Positions 12,383 through 13,043 of a stretch of 13,043 bases of DNA are shown here, piece after piece. The notes beneath the pieces were generated by a model. The model saw nothing but the letters and a program-made list of their open reading frames with translations, had not been told where the DNA came from and searched no databases. This stretch comes from Planctomycetota bacterium (GTDB taxonomy: Bacteria > Planctomycetota > Phycisphaerae > FEN-1346 > JAACEH01), in contig JAFGPY010000312.1 of NCBI GenBank assembly GCA_016935955.1, positions 1-13,043 on the forward strand, given 5' to 3'. The translations under genes were made by a program, and so were the position numbers. Numbering within the stretch: position 1 is the stretch's first letter; the number at the start of each line of letters is the position of its first letter.

Positions 12383-13043
12383 GTGCGATACGCATCAATT
12401 CTGGCGATTCTGCTGCTGGCGACCGTGCCGGCTATTGCGGCCGACGTCTACGAGTGCGGCTTCGAGAACGACGAGGGCTATATTCTCGACTACCTGGACG
12501 GCCAGCAGGAGTGGTCCGCCGACGTGGACGTCTACATCCAGTCGGGCAACGTTGCATCCGGCCAGCAGGCCATGACCATCGAGACCGACAGCGTATTCGA
12601 CTACGCGTTTCACTGGTCCGCCGGCCGCACGTTTCCCGACCATCGCCCGCTCGGCAACGTGGTCATCTTCTCCCAGGCGATTTTTATCTCCACCCTCGAC
12701 GAGGCCGACTGGCTGATCCAGTTCTGCGACTTCGACGAGGAACTGGTGACCAACTACATTCACTTCACGTTTGAGGGCTACATCGACTTCAACGACACCA
12801 TAGTAGGGACGTTCCTGCCCGCCAGCTGGATGATCCTGACCGTGACGATGGACTTCGACACGCAGACCGTGACCGTCAGCTTGGACGATGACATGCTGGT
12901 CGAGGACGCCCCCTTCTACAGTCCCGCTGCGAAATTCGACCAGGTGATTTACGCCACGGACGACTATGCCTATTCGCAAATCAGCTACATGGACATCGAC
13001 GACCTGTTCATCTTCACCCCGGCAGGCCCGCCGTCGTTTTACC
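12383..13043 (+). CDS. Secreted lectin-like (LamG/concanavalin-type) protein, partial, runs off the right edge
   Basis: 220 codons with no stop before the window end. The start is GTG 12383, with AGGGG 6 bases upstream, followed by a signal peptide (MRYASILAILLLATVPAIAA, cleaved after residue 20). The mature protein begins DVYECGFENDEGYILDYLDG and continues with QQEWSA and VASGQQAMTIE, an opening I associate with Planctomycetota jelly-roll proteins of the concanavalin A/LamG type. Alternating strands follow (WLIQFCDFDEEL, IHFTFEGYIDF, WMILTVTMDFDTQTVTVSLD), ending ISYMDIDDLFIFTP, which is the usual last strand of such domains. It probably binds or displays polysaccharide at the cell surface. 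Later domains, such as a dockerin or PEP-CTERM anchor, would lie beyond the window. It is divergent from the GH43 gene and may share regulation with it. Confidence 0.78.
   Translation, partial: MRYASILAILLLATVPAIAADVYECGFENDEGYILDYLDGQQEWSADVDVYIQSGNVASGQQAMTIETDSVFDYAFHWSAGRTFPDHRPLGNVVIFSQAIFISTLDEADWLIQFCDFDEELVTNYIHFTFEGYIDFNDTIVGTFLPASWMILTVTMDFDTQTVTVSLDDDMLVEDAPFYSPAAKFDQVIYATDDYAYSQISYMDIDDLFIFTPAGPPSFY

Overview
The window is a GC-rich piece of bacterial chromosome. I read it as a member of the Planctomycetota, most likely a Phycisphaerae-like lineage. The reasons are the mix of secreted DUF4838, dockerin-tailed and lectin-like proteins around housekeeping genes, and the arrangement of small operons on both strands. 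The taxonomic call is inference from gene content; no rRNA or other marker gene is present.

Layout from left to right: (1) On the minus strand, a secreted DUF4838 protein runs off the left edge (1-1004). Upstream of it is a small zinc-ribbon protein (1124-1654). The gap between them holds a diverged REP palindrome and two hairpins. (2) A divergent intergenic region with a good promoter on each strand leads into a secreted TIM-barrel, glycosidase-like protein ending in an Ig-like module and a dockerin (1930-3675). (3) A 316-base gap holds a composite palindromic element and a promoter. It precedes a plus-strand operon of aspartyl-tRNA synthetase (aspS), pyruvate kinase (pyk) and a putative lipoprotein (3992-8551). 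(4) Hairpins separate this operon from two minus-strand, membrane-anchored, LTxxQ/Spy-like paralogs (8602-9414 and 9570-10361). (5) A minus-strand GH43 beta-xylosidase/arabinofuranosidase-type enzyme follows (10513-12087). (6) A divergent secreted lectin-like protein runs off the right edge (from 12383).

The outstanding feature is in pyk. The frame is open for 680 codons, but an ordinary pyruvate kinase has about 475. The extra ~204 codons (about 6905-7512) are a REP-associated tyrosine transposase (RAYT) with its HUH motif and candidate catalytic tyrosine. It is bracketed by REP hairpins, one in GTAG orientation on the left and two inverted copies on the right. The insertion falls at the junction of the catalytic A domain and the C domain and keeps the frame on both sides. 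The REPs themselves are translated, as VARPPSAGD on the left and PAEGGRAT twice on the right. The transposase has no good start codon of its own in frame, so it appears to be expressed, if at all, as part of a pyruvate kinase-RAYT-C-domain chimera. A diverged REP of the same design lies about 5.8 kb away, upstream of the DUF4838 gene.

The other genes fit a polysaccharide-degrading lifestyle: DUF4838, a dockerin-tailed hydrolase, GH43 and a lectin-like domain. The aspS-pyk-lipoprotein operon is housekeeping. The two LTxxQ-like proteins probably sit in the cell envelope, with unknown function.
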